Source: DSVQ01 sp964484765
GTDB taxonomy: Bacteria; Planctomycetota; Planctomycetia; Planctomycetales; Planctomycetaceae
Reading direction: 5' to 3'
Length of the DNA: 64,000 nt
NCBI GenBank assembly: GCA_964484765.1
Contig: CAZAGI010000037.1
Span: 9,656-73,655 of the forward strand
Shown here: positions 17,262-26,407 of the stretch, one piece after another
Layout: the number at the start of each line of letters is the position of its first letter
Position numbering within the stretch: the first letter of the stretch is position 1
Translations under genes and position numbers: made by a program
Notes under the pieces: model-generated
Told to the model about the DNA's origin: nothing
What the model saw: only the letters and a program-made list of their open reading frames with translations
Databases searched by the model: none

Positions 17262-18809
17262 ATGATGGGACGCTTGGCACTCGGCCTGGGTGTCGCGCTG
17301 TGTGTGCAGGCGCTGTGGTGCGATGCGCTCTATGCCGAGCGGTTTCGCATTGCGGCCAAACCCAGCAGTGAAAAACGACTCGCGCCGGAACTCGATGTTC
17401 TGCGACACTGCAACGGTCGTCTGATGGGATTCTGCAAGCGCGGCAAGCCGATCATTGATGTTCCCGCAGAACAAGCGAATACACTGCGGTCGATGGCGCT
17501 CAGCGTGGATGACAAAGCGCCGGAGGTCGCCGCTCGGCCGATGCGACTGCTGGTCAGTTATGACCAGCAGGGCGGGAAGCCCACTGCGGAAACGCTGAAG
17601 ACTGCGGGACTGAAGACCATCGAAGACTACCAGCGGGGATCGTTCCTCGTCGTCGAACCGGTGGAATCGGTTTCAGCGCAAACCGTCGACACGCTGATGA
17701 ACGACAACACCGTTGTTCATGCGGCTCCAGACTACATCATGTCGATCCCGCCGAAACAGAATGTCAGTGCGGTTGATGTGCCGCTGAACCCGGAGTTCCC
17801 CACAGATCCGTTGGTGAACCGCTTGTGGGGCATGAAGAACATCAACGCCAACAAGGTGTGGCGCACGCACCGCGAAGCCCGCAACGTGATCGTCGCGGTG
17901 ATCGATACCGGCGTGGATTTCAACCACCCCGATTTGAAAAACAACATGTGGACCAAGAACGGGAGCCACGGTTTCGATTTCTTCGACGACGATGACCAGC
18001 CGTTCGACGAGCAGGGCCACGGAACGCATTGCGCCGGCACCATTGCTGCCGAGGGAAACAACAATGTCGGCGTCGTGGGCGTGTGCTGGAAAGCGCAAAT
18101 TATGGCGATGCGGTTTCTCGGCCCGGATGGTTCCGGTTCGACCGCCGATGCCGTCAAGTGCATCGACTGGGCCGTTGCCAATGGGGCTCACATCCTGAGC
18201 AACAGTTGGGCCGGGCCCGATAACTCGCGCGAGTTAGCGGCGGCCATCACTCGTGCCGAACAACGGGGCGTGCTCTTCGTTGCCGCTGCCGGCAATACCG
18301 TCAACCGGGGGAACAACAACGACGCGGCCCCGTACTATCCGGCAGCGTTTCCCAATGCGAACATGATCACCGTGGGGGCCATCGACGTGAACAATGCCGC
18401 GGGTACGTTCACGCACTACGGCAAGATTTCCGTCGACATCGGTGCTCCGGGCGTGGGAATTGTCAGCTCGATGCCGAACAATCAGTATGCGGAACTGGAT
18501 GGAACGTCGATGGCGGCCCCGCACGTTGCCGGCGCGGCGGCGTTGATCTGGGCGAAGGCCTATGCCACGCCCAGCCAGTCTCCGGAACAGATGAAACGCA
18601 TCCGCGACCTCATTCTGCAAAACGCCCGGCCCGTGCCGGCGCTGCAGAATCTGTGGGGACACGCCACACCGGCCCGCGTCCCCGGCGGCGTGCTGGATCT
18701 CACGTTCCTCATTGAATCCTCCGGCACTCCCACGCAGCCGACACCGCCTCCCGTCACGCGCAAATTTGTGGAACGCCGGGCGATCGTAGACCCGGCCAAG
18801 CTGCGATGA
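17262..18809 (+). CDS. Secreted subtilisin-like serine protease (S8 family)
   Basis: 515 residues from the ATG at 17262, which follows GGGGAGGGG; the ATG three bases later is equally possible. Signal peptide at about 1-25, then a propeptide-like inhibitor region to about residue 160. The catalytic domain runs about 165-480 with all three catalytic segments: Asp in VIDTGVDFNHPDL (residue 215), His in GHGTHCAGT (253), Ser in GTSMAAPHVAG (416); the oxyanion Asn is in AAAGN. The C-terminal tail is short and Pro/Thr-rich. It should cleave proteins outside the cytoplasm. The next gene starts 32 bases downstream. Confidence 0.95.
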   Translation: MMGRLALGLGVALCVQALWCDALYAERFRIAAKPSSEKRLAPELDVLRHCNGRLMGFCKRGKPIIDVPAEQANTLRSMALSVDDKAPEVAARPMRLLVSYDQQGGKPTAETLKTAGLKTIEDYQRGSFLVVEPVESVSAQTVDTLMNDNTVVHAAPDYIMSIPPKQNVSAVDVPLNPEFPTDPLVNRLWGMKNINANKVWRTHREARNVIVAVIDTGVDFNHPDLKNNMWTKNGSHGFDFFDDDDQPFDEQGHGTHCAGTIAAEGNNNVGVVGVCWKAQIMAMRFLGPDGSGSTADAVKCIDWAVANGAHILSNSWAGPDNSRELAAAITRAEQRGVLFVAAAGNTVNRGNNNDAAPYYPAAFPNANMITVGAIDVNNAAGTFTHYGKISVDIGAPGVGIVSSMPNNQYAELDGTSMAAPHVAGAAALIWAKAYATPSQSPEQMKRIRDLILQNARPVPALQNLWGHATPARVPGGVLDLTFLIESSGTPTQPTPPPVTRKFVERRAIVDPAKLR

Positions 18810-18841
18810 CGTAAGCCTTCGATTTCGAATGGAAGTCCGCC

Positions 18842-19426
18842 ATGACGTTCTTCACTGCTGTCGGAATGTTCGTGCTGGGATGCGCGGCGTGTGCGGCGGA
18901 GCCGATCCCAGCGGATTCGAAAGAAGGGGCCGTGCAGGTTGTCTGCCACGGGCGGTTGATCTACAAAAATATCGTGGCGGTGGCTGGCGGGCCAACCGGA
19001 CCGACGGTTTCCTTTGATGGGATGACTTGGGAATTGAAGTTGTCCGACAAAATGCGTCGTCAGATCGAAATGGATGACCCACGGCACGTTACGATCACAG
19101 GCGAACTCCATCGAGTGGCCGGAGCACAGGATCGTGTCATCGTCGACGTCCAAACATTGATGAAAAACGCCGGCCCCAAAAAGCAAAAGGCGGAGTTCAA
19201 GGCGAAGGGCAAGCTCGTTCTCTCTCCGGGCAACCCTATGCCGAAGTCGATCGACGTCGCCGGCGAGACTTGGCCAGTCGACTGGGGAACCGACCAAAAG
19301 CAACAAGCCGAAGCTGCGGGACTGGTCGGAAAACCCGTCCTGATTGAAGGGACCGCAGAAGCCAATACCGAAGGCGGCACGAAGAAGTACCCGATCTTCC
19401 ATATCTCCAAGCTGCAGGCAAAGTGA
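18842..19426 (+). CDS. Secreted hypothetical protein
   Basis: 194 residues with a short signal peptide (about 1-19). The body has two similar-looking beta-rich segments, each with an xVxIxGxxx strand pattern (ITGELHRV near residue 82 and LIEGTAEA near 167), suggesting a duplicated OB-like fold. A GGAAG site precedes the ATG. It is probably cotranscribed with the upstream protease. No family recognised. Confidence 0.65.
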   Translation: MTFFTAVGMFVLGCAACAAEPIPADSKEGAVQVVCHGRLIYKNIVAVAGGPTGPTVSFDGMTWELKLSDKMRRQIEMDDPRHVTITGELHRVAGAQDRVIVDVQTLMKNAGPKKQKAEFKAKGKLVLSPGNPMPKSIDVAGETWPVDWGTDQKQQAEAAGLVGKPVLIEGTAEANTEGGTKKYPIFHISKLQAK

Positions 19427-19437
19427 AGCCCCAGTAG

Positions 19438-19455
19438 GGTGCGTCATGACGCACC
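19438..19455. repeat. Perfect 18-bp palindrome
   Basis: GGTGCGTCATGACGCACC is perfectly self-complementary and lies 12 bases after a plus-strand stop codon, facing a minus-strand gene that ends at 19493. It could act as a terminator-like hairpin. The sequence resembles short palindromes scattered in planctomycete and cyanobacterial genomes. Confidence 0.75.
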
Positions 19456-19492
19456 AAGGCGCTGGGATCAATGAGATGGTCTGCAACGCACT

Positions 19493-20410
19493 CTACGTCA
19501 CTGTCCCTGACGGCAAGCGTTCGGTGGATCGCATCCAGTCGCGCGGGAGGCCGTAGTGGCTCACGGCGAGTGCCACGATTCCGCCGATGATCGCACAGTT
19601 CGTGTCGATGTCACCGTGAACACGGATCGCAGTCCAGAGTGCTTCTTCATAGTCATCAAGATGACGGGCGGCAGTCCATAAGCAGAAGGGGACGGTGTCC
19701 ATCGCGGTGACATTCGAACCATCACCCAACGCATTCGCCGCGTCGAATTCCCAAGTCTCAAAGGGGATCGTCATGGCGAGTTCAATCCCCTGCCGAACCC
19801 GGCCGCGCGGCGTGTGTTCGCAGGCGGTCTGTAAAAGATCACCACGGGGTGCTGTTCGTCCCACCTGATTCCATTGCCAGGCCCAAGCCGCGGCGATAGC
19901 CACCGCAATCGCTCCCGCAATTCCTTCCGGATGGGCGTGCGTCACTTCCGCAGTAGCGACCGCTTCATGGGCGACGCGCGGCAGATCATCGGCGAAATAT
20001 CCACCCACCGGTGCCACTCGCATCGCTGCGCCGTTGCCATACGAACCCTGTCCCCGGAACAATTCGGTGACGACAACTTCCCAATCGGCTCCCTGATGAA
20101 CTGCCCGTAACAGATCATGCTGGGCTGGACCGTAACCGCGATTGGGCTCGTCCATGTACCGGGCGGCGAAAGCTCTGGCGAGAACCGTCTGCTCGATCTG
20201 TCCGTATTGCTCTAGTACCTCAACGATACTGATCGCCATCGCCGTATCATCGGTCCACTTCCACGTCCCCTCGGGAACAATTCGCCGGGTCAAACACGCT
20301 TCGCGGACCCACGGCGAAAAGAATCTTTCCCCTAAAGCATCGCCGACAGAAAGGCCCTGCAGCGATAGCCTGGCCCGATCCATTCGTTCGGCGTGATCGG
20401 GGGCGTTCAT
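19493..20410 (-). CDS. ADP-ribosylglycohydrolase family protein
   Basis: 305 residues, the usual length for the DraG/ARH fold. These enzymes remove ADP-ribose from proteins or nucleic acids using two magnesium ions. The first metal site is in KWTDDTAMA near residue 52 and the second in GDIDTNCAIIGGI near residue 270, both intact. The substrate is not evident: no ADP-ribosyltransferase gene is close. It ends convergently with the secreted protein gene at 18842 and lies 12 bases downstream of map on the same strand, so the two are probably cotranscribed. Confidence 0.92.
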   Translation of the reverse strand: MNAPDHAERMDRARLSLQGLSVGDALGERFFSPWVREACLTRRIVPEGTWKWTDDTAMAISIVEVLEQYGQIEQTVLARAFAARYMDEPNRGYGPAQHDLLRAVHQGADWEVVVTELFRGQGSYGNGAAMRVAPVGGYFADDLPRVAHEAVATAEVTHAHPEGIAGAIAVAIAAAWAWQWNQVGRTAPRGDLLQTACEHTPRGRVRQGIELAMTIPFETWEFDAANALGDGSNVTAMDTVPFCLWTAARHLDDYEEALWTAIRVHGDIDTNCAIIGGIVALAVSHYGLPRDWMRSTERLPSGTVT

Positions 20411-20422
20411 GACAGCGCTCGT

Positions 20423-21235
20423 CTAAAACTTATGCCCCTGCTGCGGGCCGTTCTGGGTGAGGGTGAGGACTTCGGGGCCGGTTTCGGTCATCAGAATGGT
20501 GTGCTCGAACTGGGCCGACATCGCGAGGTCGAGCGTGCGGACGGTCCAGTTATCACGGCTGTCGATGAAGGTCCGCCAGGTCCCGGCGTTGATCATCGGC
20601 TCGATCGTGAAGCACATCCCCGGTTCGAGGATCTCCTGCGAGGCGCCCACACGGGGGCAGTAGTGCGGAATACCCGGTTCCTGGTGGAATTCACGACCGA
20701 TGCCGTGGCCCTGGTACTCGCGGACGACTTCAAACCCGCGGGCCTTGGCGAAGCGCTCGATGGCCTTGCCGATGTCGCACACCCGGCTGAACGGCTGGGC
20801 GGCGTTGATGCCAATCCACATCGAATCATGCGCGGCCTGGACGAGGCGCTTTGTCTCCGGACCGACATCGCCGAGGATGAATGTCTCGGACGAATCGCCA
20901 TACCAGCCATGCACGACGGTCGAAAAATCGACATTGACGATGTCCCCCTGCCGCAGGGGCGTGGTGTCGGGGATGCCGTGGCAGACGACTTCGTTCACAC
21001 TGGTGCAGACGGTCCGGGGATAACCCTTGTATCCCAGGCAGGCCGGCGTGTGGCCGTGGTCGGTGGTGTACTCGTAGATCAGCCGGTCGATCTCCAGCGT
21101 GGTGATGCCCGGCTGCATGCGGGGGCGGATGAAGTCCATCAGTTCGGCGTTGAACCGGCTCGCGTTGCGGAGACCTTCGAGTTCCTCATCGTAGTACAGC
21201 GGAATCTTCCGCCGAGCCTTGTTCTTCAGCGCCAC
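20423..21235 (-). CDS. map: Methionine aminopeptidase, type I
   Basis: 270 residues, slightly longer than the usual 250-265. It removes the initiator methionine from new proteins. All five metal ligands are visible: Asp103 (NVDFST), Asp114 (WYGDSSETF), His177 (GHGIGREFHQEP), Glu212 (FTIEPM) and Glu244 (AQFEHT). The substrate-binding histidine is in VVCHGIPD (residue 86). The bacterial type I pattern is complete without an N-terminal zinc finger. It is followed 12 bases later by the ADP-ribosylglycohydrolase gene. Confidence 0.96.
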   Translation of the reverse strand: MALKNKARRKIPLYYDEELEGLRNASRFNAELMDFIRPRMQPGITTLEIDRLIYEYTTDHGHTPACLGYKGYPRTVCTSVNEVVCHGIPDTTPLRQGDIVNVDFSTVVHGWYGDSSETFILGDVGPETKRLVQAAHDSMWIGINAAQPFSRVCDIGKAIERFAKARGFEVVREYQGHGIGREFHQEPGIPHYCPRVGASQEILEPGMCFTIEPMINAGTWRTFIDSRDNWTVRTLDLAMSAQFEHTILMTETGPEVLTLTQNGPQQGHKF

Positions 21236-21397
21236 AGTGCTTGCCCTGGACTAAAACGATGCGTGCGAGCAACACGGTGACAATCCGGTCACGCACGACA
21301 AAGGAAAACGGGGAAGACAATTCCGTAGTGTGGTGCTTCATCCGCGACAACGCAAGCCCATACCGTTCGGCAATCAACGGCACCGCTACGCGGATGG

Positions 21398-22744
21398 TCA
21401 TCCCCCCGCGAAGATCGACGTCAGGGGTTGCCCTGCATACAACCGGTGGGGGCGTTGCGCGTTGTCGTGCAGTGTCGTTTCCGGGGGGACACCGAGCGCG
21501 TGGTACACCGTCGCGGCGAGATCATGCGGCGACACCGGGCTGTCCGCAGGCAGCCCGGCGAACTCATCACTCTTCCCGTAGATCTGCCCGCCACGGACAC
21601 CGCCGCCGGCGAGAACGCTGGTATAACACCGTGGATGGTGATCGCGCCCGGTGCTGCCGTTGATCTTCGGAGCGCGACCAAATTCTCCCGCCCACACCAC
21701 GAGTGTTTCCCGCAGCTTGCCCGAAGCCGACAGGTCGTCGAGCAAGGAAGCGAAAGCCTGGTCCGAAGGCGGGATCAAATCGTTTTTCAGCCGCTTGAAA
21801 TTGTTCCCGTGCGTGTCCCAGAAGTTCTGACCATCGTTATGCCAGTTCACGGCAACGAACGGCACGCCATGATCGATCAACCGCCGGGCCAGCAACACAC
21901 ATTGACCGTGAATGTTGCGACCGTAGCGATCGCGCGTCGCGGCCGATTCCTGCTGCAGATCAAACGCCCCGCGCACGACTGCAGACGTCAACAAGCCGAA
22001 GGCCTGCGATTGCTCATGAGTCACACGCCGGGCCGGAGACGAAGTGGCCAGACGGTGCTGCTGCGATTCGAGCGTGGCGAGCAACTGTTGCCGTGCCGAC
22101 AACCGTTCCGGAGATTGCCCGTCGATGAGCGTCAACGCCGGCACGCGCCAATCGGGCAGATTGGGGTCTCCCAGAACGTAGAATGGGTCATGTTGTCGAC
22201 CAAGCCAGCCCCCGTGCTGACCCGGGGCGCGACCCCCCGGGGCCGACGGATGAAACACCTGCCACGGCATCACCACACTGGTCGGCAACGCACCGGTCGC
22301 CGGTCGCAGGGCACTCATCACCGAGCCGATGTGCGGTGTGTCGCGGTCGCTCGGCGGTTCATTGTCGCTGTAATTCACCGGCGGCAACTGCCCGGTCAAC
22401 AGCGTGTGAGCACTGGACAGGTGAGCCGGATCGTCGTGCGTCATCGAACGGACGAGGCACAGCTTGTCGGCCCGCGACGCCAACTGTTGGAAGTGTTCGC
22501 TGATCTGGATGCCAGGCACGTTGGTGGGGATCGTCGCAAACGGACCGCGGATCTCTTTCGGCGCGTGTGGTTTGGGATCGAACGTGTCAATCTGGCTGGG
22601 GCCGCCCCACATGAAGAGCAGCACGACCTGCTTTGCGGTCCCTGCGGTTGACTGTTCCGCCGCGGATAACGACCGCCCCGCGAGCGCGCTTCCGGCGAGC
22701 ATCCCCGCATGCAGTATCGTCCGCCGTGAAATCCCGCCGTGCAT
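21398..22744 (-). CDS. DUF1501 family Tat-exported protein
   Basis: 448 residues. It starts with a twin-arginine signal (SRRTILHAGMLAG) and a hydrophobic Ala-rich segment. The body has DUF1501 marks: LLFMWGGPSQIDTFDPK near residue 42, the LVRSMTHDD segment, and GEFGRAPKINGSTGRDHHP near 355. DUF1501 proteins share the alkaline-phosphatase/sulfatase fold and are abundant in planctomycetes, usually after a DUF1553/DUF1549 cytochrome-like gene. No such partner is adjacent. The biochemical role is not established. Confidence 0.93.
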   Translation of the reverse strand: MHGGISRRTILHAGMLAGSALAGRSLSAAEQSTAGTAKQVVLLFMWGGPSQIDTFDPKPHAPKEIRGPFATIPTNVPGIQISEHFQQLASRADKLCLVRSMTHDDPAHLSSAHTLLTGQLPPVNYSDNEPPSDRDTPHIGSVMSALRPATGALPTSVVMPWQVFHPSAPGGRAPGQHGGWLGRQHDPFYVLGDPNLPDWRVPALTLIDGQSPERLSARQQLLATLESQQHRLATSSPARRVTHEQSQAFGLLTSAVVRGAFDLQQESAATRDRYGRNIHGQCVLLARRLIDHGVPFVAVNWHNDGQNFWDTHGNNFKRLKNDLIPPSDQAFASLLDDLSASGKLRETLVVWAGEFGRAPKINGSTGRDHHPRCYTSVLAGGGVRGGQIYGKSDEFAGLPADSPVSPHDLAATVYHALGVPPETTLHDNAQRPHRLYAGQPLTSIFAGG

Positions 22745-22866
22745 CCGTCCGCCTCATCTCGAACCAAGCAATCAAAATTCATTCATATGATTGTCTCGAC
22801 AACCCCGGTGAAGCGTCAAGAGACAAAGTGGGAGGGACGGCGCAACCAGCAAACCGGCGTCTTCCC

Positions 22867-22987
22867 GTAGCCCTGTCGCTCCGCGACAGGAAAGCCGCAC
22901 GCGAATAACGCTTGAAAGTACGGACATTGTCTGCGGATTCACACGCGTGGATTCACCGGCCTGCCTGTCGCGGAGCGACAGGGCTAC
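22867..22987. repeat. Inverted repeat pair with nested hairpins
   Basis: Two 24-base arms (22867-22890 and 22964-22987) are perfect reverse complements, 73 bases apart. Each arm is itself a hairpin (CCTGTCGC-TCC-GCGACAGG), so the pair can fold either as one long stem or as two short ones. It lies between queD and the DUF1501 gene in otherwise non-coding DNA. Confidence 0.88.
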
Positions 22988-22993
22988 TTTCGA

Positions 22994-23494
22994 TCACGGA
23001 AAATCCAGCGGAATCTCGCAGTGCGCCCACTGGCCGAAGTTTTCTTCGACGTCAACTCGCAGCGTGTCGATGGTGTGCCCCGGACGGGAACAGATGGCCA
23101 CAGCGAGTTGTTCCGCCAACCACTCGGCAATCAGTTCTGCCGTCGTGTTCGCGATGGGCAATAGAACACAATCCTCCTTGGGGAACACCCAGCGACGCTG
23201 CTCAAAGCGCGCGGTTACCTCGGTGTCATCCGCCGTGACGTGAATCAACGGGTGCTTCGTGGGCAGCAGCATCCGATGATCGAGCGCCGCGATCAGTTGC
23301 TGTGTCGTGTCGCGGAGCGCGATGAAGTCGAACACATAACCGTTTTCATCCAGACCGCCCTCGACTTCCACCGCGACTCGCCAGTTATGACCGTGCAGCC
23401 GTTCGCAGATGTTGCCGTTGAAGGTGATGAAGTGTCCGGCGCTGAAGACGAGATGGTCTTTCGTGAGTCGGACGCGAAAGCGGTGGGAGCGCAT
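22994..23494 (-). CDS. queD: 6-carboxy-tetrahydropterin synthase / PTPS family
   Basis: 166 residues from the ATG at 23494. PTPS-family enzymes use zinc to convert 7,8-dihydroneopterin triphosphate; the bacterial QueD branch makes the queuosine/7-deazaguanine precursor. Zinc ligands are His21 (SAGHF) and His34/His36 (ERLHGHNW), and the catalytic Cys30 sits just before ERLHGH. The C-terminus keeps the conserved Glu in VDVEENFG. An insertion of about 20 residues in the middle makes it longer than E. coli QueD (121). No other que genes are nearby, so a pterin-synthesis role is also possible. Confidence 0.85.
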   Translation of the reverse strand: MRSHRFRVRLTKDHLVFSAGHFITFNGNICERLHGHNWRVAVEVEGGLDENGYVFDFIALRDTTQQLIAALDHRMLLPTKHPLIHVTADDTEVTARFEQRRWVFPKEDCVLLPIANTTAELIAEWLAEQLAVAICSRPGHTIDTLRVDVEENFGQWAHCEIPLDFP

Positions 23495-23548
23495 GTCATT
23501 CTCACAGCGTGAACGAGGCCCCGGGTTCAGCATCCGTGGGCTTCCATA

Positions 23549-25801
23549 TTACCAGCCGATGTCTTTCGTCAGTTCCTGTTGTGCACGATGCAATGCGGCG
23601 TAGGCACCGTCGAGAGCGATTAATTCTTCATGCGTGCCGACTTCCACGATTCGGCCGCGGTCCAGCACGCAGATGCGGTTGGCCTGCCGCAGCGTGCTGA
23701 GCCGGTGCGCGATGGCGAGCGTTGTCCGGCCATGAACGAGGTTTTGCAGAGCTTCCTGAATTTCGCGCTCGGTCTGCGTATCGACCGCCGACGTGGCTTC
23801 ATCGAGGATCAGCAGGCTCGGGTTGATGAGCAGAGCCCGGGCGATCGAAATACGTTGCCGCTCGCCGCCGGAGAGCGATTGCCCGCGCTCACCGACAATC
23901 GAATCGTACCCGTCCGGCAGCGACAGGATGAAGTCGTGCGCTTTGGCGGCTTTGGCCGCCTCAATAATCTCCAGCCGCGTGGCTTCCGGGCGGCCATACG
24001 AAATATTCTCAGCGATCGTCCCAAAGAACAGAAACGGTTCCTGCAGTACGATGCCGATGTTGCGGCGAAAATCGGTCACTTTGTAAGACCGGATGTCGAC
24101 GCCGTCGGCATAGATGGCCCCTTCGGCGACATCGAAGAAACGGCACACGAGGTTGATCAACGTGCTCTTTCCCGCACCGGTATGACCGACAAGGCCGATC
24201 ATCTCGCCGGCCTTCACGGTCAGCGACAGGTCTTTAATGACCTTGCGATTGCCGTAGCGGAAACCTACGTTGCGAAATTCAAGATCGCCCTTCAGGCGGC
24301 TGAGCGCGACCGGTTTAGCGGGTTCGGGCACACTCGACACGCGGTCCAGCATTTCGAAAATTCGCTGGGCACTCGCGGCCGCCCGCTGCGACGAATTCAC
24401 CATGCGGCTCATCGATTCGAGGCGACTGTAGAACCGGCTGCTGAGATCGAGAAACAGGAAGAATTCACCGAGCGTCAGACTGCCGGCGCTGATGAGGTAG
24501 AGCGCGGAGGCCCGCACCACCAGCACACCGAGGTTGTTCAGGAACGCGATCAACGGCCAGAAAAACGTCCAGATGGCGTTGACGAGGTTGTTGGTCGAAA
24601 CCAGATGTTCGTTCGCGGTGCCGAAACGCTCAATCTCACGGTGTTCCTGGGCGAAGGCTTTCACCACGCGGATACCGGGGATGGTATCCGCGAGCACGCT
24701 GTTCATGGCCGACCACGCATTGCTGCTGGCGAGAAAGCCCGCCTGCAGTTTGTCGCGCGAGTAGTACATCAACCAGATGACGAAGGGAAACGGCAGCAGC
24801 GTAATGAGCGCGAGCAGGGGATTTGTCACAAACAACATGACCGCGATGGCCACGAGCAACAGCGCATCGGCAGCGAAATCGGCCACGCTATCGCCGAGGA
24901 ACTGGCAGAGACGATCCGAGTCGGTACTGAGCCGCGAAATCAAATCGCCGGTCCGTTTGCCGCCGAAGTATTCCAGCGACAACCGTTGCAGGTGCGCATA
25001 CGTCCGCAGTCGCAGATCGGCCGAAACACGCTCGCTCACCCATGCCAGCATGGCCCCTTGTCCCCAACCCAGCAGCCAGGAACCGATGTGGGCTCCCAGC
25101 ATGCCGAGCAACAACCAGGCACCGAGTGTCAGTCGGTTGGACTCGGAAATGGACCGCGCCTGCTCCGTCAAAGTGGCTTCGAGATTCTCGCCGCGCGCCA
25201 TCGCCGCGAAGGCTTCCAGGGGCTTCAGGACATCATCGACCAGTGATTCCGACAGATAGGCGGGCAGAATGCTGGCCACGCTCGCCGCGAGCGTCAACGC
25301 AAACGCCAGAATGACCCAATGCCAATGCGGCCGCGCGAAGCGGGTCAGTCGAAACAGCGCATACGTGTTCGGCGGCGGTTCCGATACCTCGGCTTCCGGC
25401 GGTTCGGGTTCCTCAATTTGTTCGGTCGGCGATGCGCTCGCCCGGAGTTCATCGAATCGATCGATCAACACCAGGACTGCGGGACCTTGGGCGATCGTGT
25501 AATACCAGACGGCGAGTCGCGAATCGTCGCCCAGCGCTTCGAGGGTTCCCAGCCCGCTGCGGTCACGCGTTTTGAGCTTCATCACCTGCGACAACGACCA
25601 CGATTGTGCGGCGTGGCCGTCTTCGCCGACTGCGGCGATGTTGAACAGGCGGCGATTTGTCAGCACGGTGTATGTGCTGCGGAACTTGCGCTCGGTGTCC
25701 ACATCGCAATGGACCCAGGCGACGAGCGATTCCTCGGCCTGGAGTGAACGCGCGATCGCTGCCGGAAGATCAGTGGAGGAAGAAGACGCTGGGGCGCTCA
25801 A
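23549..25801 (-). CDS. ABC transporter, fused permease/ATPase, cyanophycin-locus type
   Basis: 750 residues. An N-terminal region of about 120 residues is beta-rich (TYTVLTNRRLFNI and following strands) and resembles a bacterial PH-like domain. After an acidic linker comes a six-helix exporter membrane domain (about 165-470), then an ATPase domain with Walker A GHTGAGKST, signature LSGGERQR, Walker B LLILDEATS and H-loop IAHRLS. It is divergent from the tandem cyanophycin synthetases. From memory, ABC exporters with such an N-terminal domain are annotated as cyanophycin metabolism-associated, together with DUF1854 proteins like the one at 33008. The transported substrate is unknown. Confidence 0.9.
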   Translation of the reverse strand: MSAPASSSSTDLPAAIARSLQAEESLVAWVHCDVDTERKFRSTYTVLTNRRLFNIAAVGEDGHAAQSWSLSQVMKLKTRDRSGLGTLEALGDDSRLAVWYYTIAQGPAVLVLIDRFDELRASASPTEQIEEPEPPEAEVSEPPPNTYALFRLTRFARPHWHWVILAFALTLAASVASILPAYLSESLVDDVLKPLEAFAAMARGENLEATLTEQARSISESNRLTLGAWLLLGMLGAHIGSWLLGWGQGAMLAWVSERVSADLRLRTYAHLQRLSLEYFGGKRTGDLISRLSTDSDRLCQFLGDSVADFAADALLLVAIAVMLFVTNPLLALITLLPFPFVIWLMYYSRDKLQAGFLASSNAWSAMNSVLADTIPGIRVVKAFAQEHREIERFGTANEHLVSTNNLVNAIWTFFWPLIAFLNNLGVLVVRASALYLISAGSLTLGEFFLFLDLSSRFYSRLESMSRMVNSSQRAAASAQRIFEMLDRVSSVPEPAKPVALSRLKGDLEFRNVGFRYGNRKVIKDLSLTVKAGEMIGLVGHTGAGKSTLINLVCRFFDVAEGAIYADGVDIRSYKVTDFRRNIGIVLQEPFLFFGTIAENISYGRPEATRLEIIEAAKAAKAHDFILSLPDGYDSIVGERGQSLSGGERQRISIARALLINPSLLILDEATSAVDTQTEREIQEALQNLVHGRTTLAIAHRLSTLRQANRICVLDRGRIVEVGTHEELIALDGAYAALHRAQQELTKDIGW

Positions 25802-26407
25802 GACGACGACCGATTCCAGAGGACGGGACCGCGGGCGGCGTCATTGTAGGAAGTCACCACGACGGAAGGAAATGGGACGACCGGGTCGAGTTCCGCGCTT
25901 CGCTGTCTGCGTTGACGAACCTGTGTGACTGACCGATCGAAGTAGCACAAATGTGTTCGTGCGGCGAAATTACTGACGGTGCCCCCCTGATTCTTCGCTC
26001 GGGACTTTTCCCGACGCAACGGCCAATTCGGCCGATGGGATTCTCTCGCCCCACAGGAAGAAGTTGAGCGCGAACAGCGGCGATGCCGAATTTGTCATGG
26101 AATGATGGACCGACAGCCGTAATAATACGCAGACTTGGTTAGACAGGATGTCCGGCCCGCCCCGGCGCTGCCGTTCCATGATGGGAATCGGCTGACGTGC
26201 TTCGGAGTCCCACCGTGCGTTCGCCCCTCCTGTCGACTCTCTCGCTTTTTCTTGCCGTCCTGAGTCGGCCGCTTTGCCCTTAACCATTGGCTGAAAAGCG
26301 GTTCCGTTCCAGATTCACTTTCCGTGCTCCGACCATCCTGGCAATGATGGTCTGCGTCAAATGCCATGGGCCTACGGTCACTTGTTCGCAGTCGGAAATC
26401 GATCTCC
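25802..26407. other. Divergent regulatory region of the cyanophycin locus
   Basis: About 600 bases between the divergent ABC transporter and first cphA genes, long enough for two promoters and leader RNA. It contains a 22-codon GTG-initiated frame (26215-26283) with a GGAG site and a hydrophobic product, which may be chance. I found no recognisable operator, palindrome or riboswitch. Confidence 0.5.

Noticed and set aside
26215..26283. A 22-codon hydrophobic reading frame with a GGAG site upstream of cphA, possibly a leader peptide
   Set aside because: Too short to judge, GTG start, and no attenuator-like alternative hairpins are visible between it and cphA.
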